Source: Armatimonadota bacterium (GTDB taxonomy: Bacteria > Armatimonadota > Zipacnadia > UBA1398 > JAKPQA01). From it: DNA of 64,000 bases. The notes under the pieces were generated by a model that had not been told where the DNA came from, did not search any database, and saw only the letters and a list, made by a program, of their open reading frames with translations. Below are positions 18,001 through 26,936 of this stretch, piece by piece (positions within the stretch are counted from its first letter, which is position 1; each line of letters starts with the position of its first letter). The stretch is taken from the NCBI GenBank assembly GCA_029547025.1, contig JAKPQA010000035.1, positions 124,001 through 188,000 of the forward strand. Direction: 5' to 3'. Both the position numbers and the translations under genes were made by a program.

Positions 18001-19876
18001 CGTTGTGAACACCCATCATGCTCTTGAACGGCCCGGCGATGAGCGTCAGGCAGCCGGGAACCGGCGTGTCGGGCAGGAAGCTCTTCTTGTGGACGAACTC
18101 GAGCACGTTCCCGCGCAGCGGTTCGAGGCGGTAGGGCAGTTTGAGCCGGTGGGTACGCTTGAGCGCCGTCTCGGTGAGAGCTGAGTCGTTGAGAAAATCG
18201 CTGAGGATGCAGGCGATGACTCGCGTCTGGAAGGTCAGACCGTCCATGTCCATCCGCTCGACCGTGTCCAGAGGCGTGTTGAAGTACGGGCGCTGATCGT
18301 ACCCGGTTGCCAGCACACAGGCCGGGCGTCCGGCCTGGAGGGGCGCCTCGCTGTCGAAGGCAATGCGTCCGGGGAAGTAGTCCGGCCAGCTCACATTCTG
18401 CTTCGGATTGGTTCCGTCGAACCAGAACAGGTCGGGCTTCTCGTACCCGAGGGCCTTGGAGGCCCCCTCAAGGTACTCACCCATTCGCTTGCCGATCGGA
18501 GAGAAGAAACGGATCAGGTCGCCCCGGTTGTAGTACCACCCGCAATGGTTCAGGCCCAGTCGTCTGCTGTGACTGCTCAGGTCGAGCGATAGCCACAGCG
18601 GAATGGCTGCCACCGTCTGGCGGTCGCGGTACTTCCTCACTAGGGCGAGCTCCTGGCTCACCAGGTCGATGCGGTCCTGGGTCAGCGCCAGCGCGGCGTC
18701 CCAGTCAATGTCGCCCCGAGCCGTGAGCTCGAACTTGCCGGCCTTCCTTTCGGCTTCGAGGAAGTCCCGTCGCTGCGCGGCGCGCTGAGCCGATCGCCGG
18801 AGCCACCGGAGTGTGTCGTTGCGCTCGCGAATGCCGTCTCGCAGGAACTGGTCCTGCTCGCGCGGGCGCCGGCCCTTGGGGCCCAGGACATCCCCAAGTC
18901 TGTGGGCCCCGCGCATTGCCTCAAAGTGCCCGGAGCAGGCTGCCAGCACCACAGTCCGCTTCGGAGGGGCCGCTGCCAGCAGTCGAGCCAACTCCATGAG
19001 GGCCGCGATGCTGCTTGCCTGGTCGGCCCCCGGCGCCCGATTCGGCACGACGGAGATCGAGTCGTAGTAGGCTTCGAGGAAGATATGCTCGGCTGAGAGC
19101 TCCGGGTCGCTGCCCGGCAGTGTCGCGATGATGTTGCGGCCCTTCCGGCGCTCCCACGTCATGCGGCACTCGATGCCCCCGGACGGTGCCGAAGATCCCT
19201 GGGCCGCTTTGAGCCTCGCGAGCAGCGGGTCTGCCTGCTCGCGTTCGATGTAGAAACGCGGAACATCAACGGGAACCTTCAGGTACTTCTCCGCCGCGTC
19301 GGACCACGTGGTATCCCGCGGCTCAACGAATACCACGGCCCGGCCGCCCAGGAGCGGGACGTTCAACCAGTTGGTGCCGCAGTTGAAGTCGGCCAGGACA
19401 ATGGCGCCATCCATGGCAGCCCCGTCGAAGCGGCCGAGGCTGCAGTCGGCACCATAGACCACGGGGCCCCGGAGGGTGCCCGGTGCCACCTGAGAGGTGC
19501 GCACCACGTTTGGCCAGACCGCGTGAATCGGTATGGGCTCGCCATCGACTATCAGGGTGGACCCGTGGTCCACGGGCACCATGATCTCGAAGTCCTGGTA
19601 CTCGATGTTCTGGATCCCGGCGCCGCGGAACTGCCGCTCGACATACTGCGCCGCTTTGTCGGCACCCGGGTAGCCGGTCAGCCGGCTGCCCAGGCTCGCG
19701 AAGTAGCGGATGTCCTCGCCCATGCGGTCGGCCGAGACGCCGGCCATGACCGACGCGTAGTCGCTCGGCGTGAAGCGAGTCTCCGCAGCGCGGGTCGCGG
19801 CGCTCTTCCCGCAGCCACATGCCACGCCCAGGCAGATCGCCGTCAGTGCGGCGAGGCCCGCCAAGCGTCTAGCCAT
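15038..19876 (-). CDS. Fusion of M28 peptidase-like domain and FtsX-type permease
   Basis: A 1612-residue envelope protein. A signal segment with a cysteine-rich, lipobox-like end (CLGVACGCGKS) leads into an M28 peptidase-like domain (about 35-340). There the zinc motif usually written HYD reads YYD (Y270, D272), GADQAS keeps an aspartate (D285), and the usual EE pair reads FE (E319). Catalysis is therefore doubtful. A second long extracytoplasmic region is followed by two or three helices (about 880-985), then an FtsX/MacB permease core (ANMRRRKMRTALTCVTLILL, about 990) and a C-terminal FtsX domain (LNTMLGAVYERIGEIHIF, about 1335-1415). No ABC ATPase gene is adjacent. The ATG at 19876 has GGAGG nine bases upstream. 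Confidence 0.85.
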   Translation of the reverse strand: MARRLAGLAALTAICLGVACGCGKSAATRAAETRFTPSDYASVMAGVSADRMGEDIRYFASLGSRLTGYPGADKAAQYVERQFRGAGIQNIEYQDFEIMVPVDHGSTLIVDGEPIPIHAVWPNVVRTSQVAPGTLRGPVVYGADCSLGRFDGAAMDGAIVLADFNCGTNWLNVPLLGGRAVVFVEPRDTTWSDAAEKYLKVPVDVPRFYIEREQADPLLARLKAAQGSSAPSGGIECRMTWERRKGRNIIATLPGSDPELSAEHIFLEAYYDSISVVPNRAPGADQASSIAALMELARLLAAAPPKRTVVLAACSGHFEAMRGAHRLGDVLGPKGRRPREQDQFLRDGIRERNDTLRWLRRSAQRAAQRRDFLEAERKAGKFELTARGDIDWDAALALTQDRIDLVSQELALVRKYRDRQTVAAIPLWLSLDLSSHSRRLGLNHCGWYYNRGDLIRFFSPIGKRMGEYLEGASKALGYEKPDLFWFDGTNPKQNVSWPDYFPGRIAFDSEAPLQAGRPACVLATGYDQRPYFNTPLDTVERMDMDGLTFQTRVIACILSDFLNDSALTETALKRTHRLKLPYRLEPLRGNVLEFVHKKSFLPDTPVPGCLTLIAGPFKSMMGVHNDVMDLTDGSGAFSIQGYNAIGWGNVDAYYIDPVSGDVIYAPDLGSEGEKRYTRNVGKRGRQIRPVIVFPCRPIDFYDLVDQRYLETLEQLFVYDARTDSEPLSFGYALPQFNPPAGELGVPVEPCATLFCDPTKSVKLAMGMGIFRARLVLLNGSPEKPMGIGFNPLENPRIPLTLHRAAWDVWHLDEVRMKTFRARGVEDPRLNTLHRAAQAELKAADEAREARQWGAVLSHARAGWAFESNAYPDVLKSARDVVSGALFYLALLMSFAYFVERLLISASSVQGRVGWTFGIFLVIFVALMNVHPAFSLAINPYIILLAFIVLALGLIVTSIVVTKFNEQLEQLKQEVGGIHKADVGRMGAASLAFALGVANMRRRKMRTALTCVTLILLTFTVLSFTSVSSGTKINRIRRAGTPAYYGFMIRDKVWAPLEDSIPAIIDNEFGQTYPVAPRGWVVSGDIAKKAYLTVFSARDPATEFTVNSILGLSPNERNITDLPKALLPGGKWFEETDGNVCILPQSVAEGLKINPDEVARWNQRVPERRPGQTDAEYFSSGPFIQFSGTNFRVVGILPDDAIDKFKDLDGETLAPVNYADMKPEIIAQIREMAQQRFKLGRTGVESLLQDYKHFTARELFILPYERLLRVGGTTRSVIMGVRDYAVEQDLIKSFMDRFAISMYAGEVAHGDEPAKVMLYSSIGRQRLDGLETVIIPILIAAMIVLNTMLGAVYERIGEIHIFSAVGLNPTHIGTLFLAESCVYANIGAIVGYLMGQILAKVLFLTGNIEGSGISLNYSSKAAVASTMVVVATVLLSTLWPARRAAEISVPDVDRKWKLPEPDGDNLVLPMPFTVTGLNGRAANMFLVEFFEAYVGYAGGDFYTEGVSFSTIECEHGEGYVVELLMWLAPYDLGVSQHLRIVTEPTGEMNVYAITLHMHREAGDISSWKKTNWLFLNVFRKQLLIWRTLTPEQREVYAERATEYLSREAETVTA

Positions 19877-20018
19877 AGCAGCGTGCCTCCGGCCTTCGTT
19901 GGAAATCATCGAACCCAGCCGAACGCGCCCCACCGGCCCGAGCGTTCAGGCCGCCTCGTCGGTCCTTCGCGATCCGATGCCCGAGGCCCTTCACCAGGGG
20001 GACCAGACGGCGTACCGG

Positions 20019-20618
20019 CTACCTCACCAACGGCAACACCTGTCGAAACTCCGGCCGCTTCGCGTCGCCCACCAGTTCGAGGATGGTCATCTCCGACGTC
20101 GTGATCGACGCTCCCGCTTGGCTCATCCGCGCGAGGCCCGCGTCGGCGTCCTCGATGGCACGCGAGCCCACCGCATCGCGGACCACGTGGACCGCAAGCC
20201 CTTCCGAGAGCGCCTGCAGAGCGGTCTGGAGCACGCATACATGGGCCTCAATGCCGACCAGGATCACGGTCCGGACTCCGGGAGCCACCACCGCATCACG
20301 GATGCCCGGCGTGCCGAGGCAACCGAAGGTGGTCTTCTCCATCTTCACGTCGGGGACTACCTCGAGCACGGGCGCCACGGTGGGCCCCAGACCACGTGGG
20401 TACTGCTCGGTGACCACCACGGGCACTCCCAGGATCCGGGCCGCGCGGATCATGCGAACCGCGCGCTCGACCACCCGATCGCTCTGGTGTATGTGGGGCA
20501 CCAGTTTCTCCTGGAGGTCAATGACCATCAGCAGGGCGCTCGAGGGCTCAATCAGCCGAGAGAGCGGAGCGTCCGCCATCATGTCCGACCACCGTCCTTC
20601 CACCGAGTGGCGGTTCAT
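20019..20618 (-). CDS. Isochorismatase family cysteine hydrolase
   Basis: Protein of 199 residues of the isochorismatase/nicotinamidase-like superfamily. The catalytic triad is visible as D34 (MVIDLQEKL), K95 (MEKTTFGC) and C128 (GIEAHVCVLQ). The last motif is typical of the YcaC/isochorismatase-domain group acting on small amides of unknown identity. The ATG at 20618 overlaps the upstream stop as ATGA, implying translational coupling. A pair of ATGs at 20582/20579 with GGAAGGA further upstream is an alternative. It ends the long leftward gene run, and its link to the preceding membrane glycosyltransferase is not obvious. Confidence 0.9.
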   Translation of the reverse strand: MNRHSVEGRWSDMMADAPLSRLIEPSSALLMVIDLQEKLVPHIHQSDRVVERAVRMIRAARILGVPVVVTEQYPRGLGPTVAPVLEVVPDVKMEKTTFGCLGTPGIRDAVVAPGVRTVILVGIEAHVCVLQTALQALSEGLAVHVVRDAVGSRAIEDADAGLARMSQAGASITTSEMTILELVGDAKRPEFRQVLPLVR

Positions 20619-22252
20619 TCAGAGGGGGCGGGCAACGCCCCTGCCGTCGGAGGCGTCTGTCTTCGGTAGACGCGGATCTCGGGGTTCATGTAGCGCCAAT
20701 CGTGGGCATGAGAGTCGGGGAAACGGATGCCCAGGAGCATCGGGTCGGATCGGAGGACGGCGCTGAGCCGGTAGTGGCGCTCGAGGAAACGGACGAACTC
20801 GGTGGAGCCCGTTGGCCGGAGCCTGGCATCCTGCGGGAACTCGAACTCGGAGAGGACAAACACGTCGGGCCACGCCACCGCAAGTCGCGAGGGATCCCAA
20901 GCCGTGATGGTGACCTCCCAGCCCCGCTCGCGTGCCCACTCCCCGTAGACTCCGGCCGTCCTGGGTCCGCCGTTCAAGCCGGCGATGGGGGGACTGAAGA
21001 ACCACGGAGCCTGCACGAGTCCGACGGACGGGTGCCCGTTCTCGGCCTGGGCCACAATGTGGTCCAGGGCCGCATCCCTCACGTCCGGCCGCCGGTACAT
21101 ACCCGTGTAGGCTGCCGAGTAGGCCAAGGCGTAGAGCCCCACCGCCGCGACGAGGCCCAGCGCGACCCCGGCGTGCCCGGGCCTGAGCCCGCCGCAGAGC
21201 CCGGCCACTACCACCGCCGCAAATGGTGCCAACGGCATAGTGTAGCGCACAAACACCTCGCGGCCACTCCCGGTTACGATGACCAGCCACACGAGCCAGG
21301 CGGCGAGGGGAACGGAGCGGTCGCGCCGTCGCAGCGCCAGCCAGAGACCTGCGACCATCACCACGACCAGCGGCCATGTGAGACCGGAGGGGAGCGCCGT
21401 CCCGAACAGGTAGGCAAAGCCGCTGACGCCGGGTGGTACCGTGGTTCCGCCCTCGCGCTTGTGCTGGAGCTCGAAGGCGAAGTCGCGCCAGAAGCTCGAG
21501 CGGTCGATGAACGCATAGGGGGTGGTGAGTGCGAAGGCGCCGGTGGCGCAGGCGACCGCGATACCCAGGCCCGCCCAACTCGACCTAGACGGAAGCCACC
21601 GCCGCTCCCGCCAGGCGGCACAGGCGAGCGGCACGAGCGCCGCCGTGAGGCCCACGTACTTGGTGCTCGCCGCCAAGCCCGCGAACGCACCGGCCAGAGC
21701 GTAGTCGGCAGGCCGAGATCCATCGAGGACCCGCACCCCGCAGAGCACGGCGGCCGCGAGCAGGAATGTGGCCAGCGAGTCCACCGTGGCATAGGACGAG
21801 CCGATCACGTGGATGGGCGTGACGGCCACCAGCCCGGCCGCGACCCATTGTTCACGCTTCCCGAGGAGCCGACCGGCCAGGGCTCCTGCCAGCACGATGG
21901 TGCCGAGCCCGAAGACCAGTGAGACCAGGCGCAGGGCCAGGTAGGGGCCCGAGTCACCGGGCGGCGCGGCACTGAGTCCGACGGCGCCCAGCACGAGTGC
22001 GGAGAGGTACACCGGAAGCGAGCCGTAGTTGAAAAAGTGGGGGTTGAGGTCCCCCGTCCGTGCCATGCGCGACCCGAGTTCGACGAGCGTGGGTTCGTCG
22101 GGGTGGTAGGGAAACAGCTTGTGCTCGTCGGGCAGTCCCCAGGTCAGACCCGGGACGCGGAGCAGCAGGCCCACGAGCAGAATAGCCGCCCAGCCATACA
22201 CCGTGGCGCGCGACATGAGACCAGCGGGCGGAGCGCCCGGGGTCCTACCCAT
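20615..22252 (-). CDS. GT39-like (ArnT/PMT) membrane glycosyltransferase
   Basis: Polytopic membrane protein of 545 residues in the GT-C superfamily. After the first helix comes the catalytic loop HPDEPTLVELG, with the acidic pair D52/E53 that binds polyprenyl-phosphate sugars in ArnT and PMT enzymes. Around eight to ten hydrophobic helices follow, then a soluble C-terminal domain (YGEWARERGWEVTITAWDP, RFLERHYRLSAVLR). It should transfer a sugar from a lipid carrier on the outer face of the membrane. The GTG/ATG region overlaps the YfhO gene end by eight bases; the ATG at 22252 has GGAGAG eight bases upstream. Confidence 0.85.
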   Translation of the reverse strand: MGRTPGAPPAGLMSRATVYGWAAILLVGLLLRVPGLTWGLPDEHKLFPYHPDEPTLVELGSRMARTGDLNPHFFNYGSLPVYLSALVLGAVGLSAAPPGDSGPYLALRLVSLVFGLGTIVLAGALAGRLLGKREQWVAAGLVAVTPIHVIGSSYATVDSLATFLLAAAVLCGVRVLDGSRPADYALAGAFAGLAASTKYVGLTAALVPLACAAWRERRWLPSRSSWAGLGIAVACATGAFALTTPYAFIDRSSFWRDFAFELQHKREGGTTVPPGVSGFAYLFGTALPSGLTWPLVVVMVAGLWLALRRRDRSVPLAAWLVWLVIVTGSGREVFVRYTMPLAPFAAVVVAGLCGGLRPGHAGVALGLVAAVGLYALAYSAAYTGMYRRPDVRDAALDHIVAQAENGHPSVGLVQAPWFFSPPIAGLNGGPRTAGVYGEWARERGWEVTITAWDPSRLAVAWPDVFVLSEFEFPQDARLRPTGSTEFVRFLERHYRLSAVLRSDPMLLGIRFPDSHAHDWRYMNPEIRVYRRQTPPTAGALPAPSE

Positions 22253-24659
22253 GGCCCGGCTCTCCGTCCCGGCGCCGGGCGGCGGCCACGACCACCGCGA
22301 GAAGGCCTGCCAGGGTGGTCAACGACACGAACTGACCCACCAGGCTGGTACTGGGTACGAAGACCAGATCGACCGTGGCGCCACTGGCGGGCACAGGTGT
22401 GGCCCACACGACGCCATAGGCCACGTAGAGAGGCGACGGGCTTCCATCGAGGTAGGCTCGCCAGCCCGGAAACGCCGCCTGTGAAACGACCAGCCACCCC
22501 GCCCCGCCGGCCCGGGCACGCACCGAGTTGGTCCGGACCTGGACCGCGGCGGGCGCGCAGCCACGTCCCGACTCCGCTTCGCCAGCCGCGTGTCCCTCGA
22601 TGGGCACTTCGGCCCGCGGGTCGAAGGCAGCCTCATCAAAGCACGCCAGGGCAGCCACCTGGTCACTCACGGGCCGAGCTCGGGGCACGACCGACGCCGG
22701 AGGGAACGCTGACGGCCGACGGTGCACCAGCGACGTGCCTTCGACGGGCTCGGTACCCGGGAACGCCCCTCGGGCCACGAGGTGCCGCACTCCGAGCACG
22801 TCCAGTAGCTTCGCTCGCCCGTCGGACAGGGCCTCGTAGGGCGGAGCCAGCGCCAGATGGCGCAGCACCTCGTCGTACCGCTTGGTGTACAGCGACTCCG
22901 AGCCACGGACCTCCGCAAGGCCGTAGGTCATCCCGACGTTCGGCGAGAGGCGGGCCAGCGTGTCTTCCCCCGAGCCAGTGCGTGCCACCGGCCCGAGGGC
23001 CGCGATGCGCTGCGGCCGGTCGGCACGGAGTGCTTCCAAGGCGGGTTGCCGCGTCTCGATGATGACGGGATCACACGCCGGCTCGAAGCGCTGGCCGAAT
23101 GCCAGCATGTCGACGACCACCAGCGTGACCCCCGCCGCAACGAGGGGCCGGGGCGCCACCCGTCGGGCGAGTCTTGCGGCCGTCAGCCCGAGGATCGTGG
23201 CGGCGAGGCCGATGCACATGGCGATCCGTCCCTGGACCCGCACCAGCGCATCGCTGCCGCCGACGGCAGTCAGGACCGACCGTGGAAACCCGGCGGCCTC
23301 GGAGTCCATCACGATCGGAAGAAGACACCGCAGCCCCACCACGGCGACCAGCGCCATTGAGACGAGAAGCGCACGCCCCATCCGCCGCCGCATCGCGGGG
23401 GCCGTCTCGTCCAGCACCGCCTCGAGTCCCATGGCCCCCAGGATCGGAATGGTCAGGCAGGCGACACACAGCACTCGGCCCAGGTTGGGCATCTGGTTCA
23501 TGCCCGGTACCAGATAATAGGTGAGCCGGTTCAGGGGCGAGCCCATGGCCAGCAGGACCGCCACGCCGGTGGCGCCGGCGAGGAACCAGCGCTCGGGCCG
23601 GCGGCCGGCGGCAAGGCCTACCAGAGCCAGAGCGGCCAGAACGCAGCTGGGGTAGGCGCATCCCTCGATGAAATGGTTCACGCCCAACCCCATCTGGCGG
23701 CCGACCTCGTCGGTATAGTCGGCTGGGTTGCCAAAGGCATCCGGGACGAGCAACGTCATGAGCTGCGCGGGCTGGATACCGATGAGTGACTCATAGGGGA
23801 TGGCACCGGTCCGGTAGTTGATCCGCCCGAACTCGAGCGTGGGCAGCAACTGGGCCGCGGCCAGTGAGGTGCCCGTCAGCAGCCCACCGGCCAGCAGGCA
23901 CACGAGCCAGAAGGCCTCGGTGCGCCCCTCGGTGCGCAGAAGCCCGCCGACGCGGTAGAGCCCGTATGCCAACGTGGTCAGCATCACGTACAGGCTGATC
24001 TGGCCATGCCCGGCGAGAAAGGTCATCGCCACGGCGCCCGCAAGGAGGACGGCATCGGATACCTTCCGGCGCCGCGCCAGCCGATCGATGCACCAGAGCG
24101 CCGCCGGCATCCACGTCACCGCCGCCACGGGCGTGACGTAACACAGCCACACCACCATGAAGCCACTCAGGCCGAAGCCCAGTCCGGCGGCGCACGACGG
24201 CCAGTGCCCGAGCCCGAGACCTCGGGCGAACCCGAATGCGAACAGCCCGGCCATCACCAGGTGTAGGTACGCCACCCACTCGAATGCCTGGGGCACGGGA
24301 AGCACGCAAAAGAGCAGATTCGGCGGGTAGTAGATTGATGATTGCAGGTTCGCGACAAAGGCGGTGCCCGAGAACATGTACGGGTTCCACAGGGGGACGG
24401 TGCCCTGGCGGAGTTCGCGGGCGGCGTGTGTGCGCCATGGGAGCTGCTGCTGGATAGGGTCGAGCATTGGGTTCTGGGGCCGCTGGAAGCCGGGGACCAG
24501 TCCGCGCGCCTCCGAGCGCCACGGTTCCATGAGCAGCAGCACGTCGGCGGGGAGCAGGATGCGAGGAGTGAACAGCGACCGTGCGAGCAACAGCGCCGGC
24601 ACGAAGACCAGAACAGCGACGGCCGCGACGCCTGGCCCGGGGCCGGAAGCACGTCGCAT
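22245..24659 (-). CDS. YfhO family membrane protein, second copy
   Basis: Polytopic protein of 804 residues of the YfhO family (GT-C type proteins implicated in glycosylating envelope polymers in Firmicutes). The signature follows the first helix: LPWRTHAARELRQGTVPLWN, then PYMFSGTAFVANLQSSIYYP. About twelve more helices follow, and a soluble C-terminal domain with a final pair of helices. The ATG at 24659 shares its A with the stop of the preceding paralogue (TGATG), so the pair is translationally coupled. A longer frame to 24902 runs through the upstream gene and is rejected. Confidence 0.88.
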   Translation of the reverse strand: MRRASGPGPGVAAVAVLVFVPALLLARSLFTPRILLPADVLLLMEPWRSEARGLVPGFQRPQNPMLDPIQQQLPWRTHAARELRQGTVPLWNPYMFSGTAFVANLQSSIYYPPNLLFCVLPVPQAFEWVAYLHLVMAGLFAFGFARGLGLGHWPSCAAGLGFGLSGFMVVWLCYVTPVAAVTWMPAALWCIDRLARRRKVSDAVLLAGAVAMTFLAGHGQISLYVMLTTLAYGLYRVGGLLRTEGRTEAFWLVCLLAGGLLTGTSLAAAQLLPTLEFGRINYRTGAIPYESLIGIQPAQLMTLLVPDAFGNPADYTDEVGRQMGLGVNHFIEGCAYPSCVLAALALVGLAAGRRPERWFLAGATGVAVLLAMGSPLNRLTYYLVPGMNQMPNLGRVLCVACLTIPILGAMGLEAVLDETAPAMRRRMGRALLVSMALVAVVGLRCLLPIVMDSEAAGFPRSVLTAVGGSDALVRVQGRIAMCIGLAATILGLTAARLARRVAPRPLVAAGVTLVVVDMLAFGQRFEPACDPVIIETRQPALEALRADRPQRIAALGPVARTGSGEDTLARLSPNVGMTYGLAEVRGSESLYTKRYDEVLRHLALAPPYEALSDGRAKLLDVLGVRHLVARGAFPGTEPVEGTSLVHRRPSAFPPASVVPRARPVSDQVAALACFDEAAFDPRAEVPIEGHAAGEAESGRGCAPAAVQVRTNSVRARAGGAGWLVVSQAAFPGWRAYLDGSPSPLYVAYGVVWATPVPASGATVDLVFVPSTSLVGQFVSLTTLAGLLAVVVAAARRRDGEPGHG

Positions 24660-26911
24660 CAGCCATCGCCCCCCGCCCGGGACTGCCTGGCGCCGGCATA
24701 CGCCCACGAGGCCAGGGCACAGAGGCCGGCGAGAGCCACCAGCGAGACGAAGGCGCCCACCCAGTATGTGGTGGGCAGGTAGATCGCCCGGGTGGCGCCG
24801 GGCTGTACGGTCCGAAACATCCGGTCGCTCATCCCACACGGCTGCTGGCCGTCTGGCCCAACCGAGTACCACCCCGGGTAGTAGCTTTCCCGCGTCGGCC
24901 ACATACCCTCGCCGGTCATCGTGCCGGCAAGAGTCACGGAGTTCGCGGCCAGACCGGTCACCATGGGTCCCGGATCGCGTCCGGAAGGCAGCTCATACAA
25001 AGAGACGCCGTGCCCGCGCTCGCCGAGGTGGCGCGCCCCCCAGCCCGAGGGAAGTGGACGCCGGCTCAGGACGCGGGTCACGCCCATCTGCCGCAGTAGC
25101 TTGGGGTCGATGGCCGCCACGGGATCCGGGCCATTCCGCCCCAGGAGCACCATGTTCCCATTGATGGCCGGGCAGGGCTGCCGCCCTCCGTTCGCCCGCA
25201 TGAGATAGCTCTTCGTGTGGGCCGCAAACAACGAGTCGTAGCCCTGCACGTCGCGAATCCCATACACTGTCGCGCTGTTGGGCGGCAGCACTGTGAGTGG
25301 CGGCCGGCCGAAGGTCCAGTCATCGGTCAGCGCCAGAACGCGCTGGGACACGGGCAGTTGGCGCAGCTCGTTCGTGAGCGCCGTCTCGGCGTAGATGCTC
25401 GACGGTTCGATGGTCAGGTTCGTGCCGCGCCCCAGCCCAAGCAGTTCGACTCCAGCGAGGCACACCCACATCCACCCGAGCCGACGGGTGCCGCCGAATC
25501 GGACCAACAGGAGCGTGAGAACGAGCCCGAGGCCGCCCACGGCCACAGGAAGCGCGGCCCGGCGATCCGTGGCGACAGCCTCGGGGCCCACACGGGCCAG
25601 GCACAAGAGGCCCAGAACCGCGACGGCGACACTCCCGGCCAGGGCCCAGTCGCGGCCCTCGCGGGCCCGCCTGAGTTCATCGACTCCGTACCCCGCGAGC
25701 AGCGCTGCCCCGAGGCAGAACAGACACAGTACCCGAGGCAGCCCCGAGAAGCGGTTGAACCCGGGCAGCCCCACATACAGCGTATGGGCGAGCGGCGTGC
25801 CCGCGGCGACCAGCAGGGCGCCGACCGCCAGGGCGGCGAAGAAGCGCGCCGCCCAGTTGCGCCGGCATGCCGCGAGGCCGGCACCGGCCAGCACGAGAGC
25901 CATGGTGCCCACGTAGCCGCACATCTCCATCCGGTTCTGCGTCAGCGGCGTGAGGTACCACCCATGGGACGGGTTCCCGAGCAGATTCGGGGCCACCAGC
26001 GCCGCCAGGTCGTATCGGCCTAGCGCCCCTTCGGCCAACGAGGCAAACGGCGGTGCTCCGATGCGGTGGCCGTAGTGGACCAGCTCGGCCGAAGGCAACA
26101 GCTGGATGGCCCCGGCCAGGAGCCCCAGCACGAAGCCCGACTTTTCCTGAACCTCCAGCCCCAGAGTCGCCCGGAACCCCAGGCGGCGCCATGTGACCCC
26201 CTTCAGCGCGATGAGCCACGCCACCAGGGTGACCAGGGCGTAGTAGGCGATCTGGAAGTGGCCGGCGAGCACCATGCAGGCGATCGAAGACCCCATCACC
26301 AGCGGCCACGCCAACCCTCCGGTGCCGTCGAAGTGCCTCTTCCCGGCGCACATGGCCAGCGGGAGCCACACAATGACATTCATGAACGTCGGCAGCGGCA
26401 GCCAGGCGATCAGCCAGCCGCACAACATGAACGCCACGCCAGCCAGGGACGCGGCGGCATCGCTGAGCTCCACAGCCCGGCCCAGCCAGTAGGTGAACGT
26501 GCCGGCCATGAAGAGATGCACCACGGCGGACCACCCGAAGGCCGAGGCCGTGGGCAGGAGCCAGAAGAGGAGGTTCGGCGGGTAGAAGACGGCGGACTGC
26601 CCATTGGCGGCGAAGGGCGTGCCGCAGAACTGGTACGGGTTCCACAGCGGCACCTCGCCCGACCGGAGCGTCACGCGCGCGAAGTGCCGCCAGGGGTAGA
26701 ACTGAAGTACCCCATCCGCGGCCAACGGGTTCCAGATGGGCTCGCCGGCCGTGGCCACTGGCGGATCGCCCCACGGAGCCCAATGCTGCTGGTAGTGAGC
26801 CGGAACCAAGGCGCGCCCCACGATCACGCCGGGGCACGCCGCGATGGCCAGGACCAGGAACGCCGCGTAGGGAATCCAGCGGCGGAGCCGGTTTGGCGGG
26901 GAGGCCTCCAA
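24659..26911 (-). CDS. YfhO family membrane protein, first copy
   Basis: Polytopic protein of 750 residues, paralogous to the next gene. It has an N-terminal helix (YAAFLVLAIAACPGVIVGRA), then LRSGEVPLWNPYQFCGTPFA and NGQSAVFYPPNLLFWLLP, the YfhO signature. Multiple helices and a C-terminal extracytoplasmic domain follow, ending in two helices. The start is a TTG at 26911 with a weak GAGAGA upstream; no ATG lies nearby in frame. Two adjacent YfhO copies plus a GT39 gene suggest assembly or decoration of a surface glycan. Confidence 0.88.
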   Translation of the reverse strand: MEASPPNRLRRWIPYAAFLVLAIAACPGVIVGRALVPAHYQQHWAPWGDPPVATAGEPIWNPLAADGVLQFYPWRHFARVTLRSGEVPLWNPYQFCGTPFAANGQSAVFYPPNLLFWLLPTASAFGWSAVVHLFMAGTFTYWLGRAVELSDAAASLAGVAFMLCGWLIAWLPLPTFMNVIVWLPLAMCAGKRHFDGTGGLAWPLVMGSSIACMVLAGHFQIAYYALVTLVAWLIALKGVTWRRLGFRATLGLEVQEKSGFVLGLLAGAIQLLPSAELVHYGHRIGAPPFASLAEGALGRYDLAALVAPNLLGNPSHGWYLTPLTQNRMEMCGYVGTMALVLAGAGLAACRRNWAARFFAALAVGALLVAAGTPLAHTLYVGLPGFNRFSGLPRVLCLFCLGAALLAGYGVDELRRAREGRDWALAGSVAVAVLGLLCLARVGPEAVATDRRAALPVAVGGLGLVLTLLLVRFGGTRRLGWMWVCLAGVELLGLGRGTNLTIEPSSIYAETALTNELRQLPVSQRVLALTDDWTFGRPPLTVLPPNSATVYGIRDVQGYDSLFAAHTKSYLMRANGGRQPCPAINGNMVLLGRNGPDPVAAIDPKLLRQMGVTRVLSRRPLPSGWGARHLGERGHGVSLYELPSGRDPGPMVTGLAANSVTLAGTMTGEGMWPTRESYYPGWYSVGPDGQQPCGMSDRMFRTVQPGATRAIYLPTTYWVGAFVSLVALAGLCALASWAYAGARQSRAGGDG

Positions 26912-26936
26912 AGTCTCTCGTCAGCCCCGTCGCAAC

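Noticed and set aside
24660-24902. Upstream extension of the second YfhO gene to 24902
   Set aside because: The extension lies wholly inside the end of the first YfhO gene. The TGATG junction gives a natural start at 24659.
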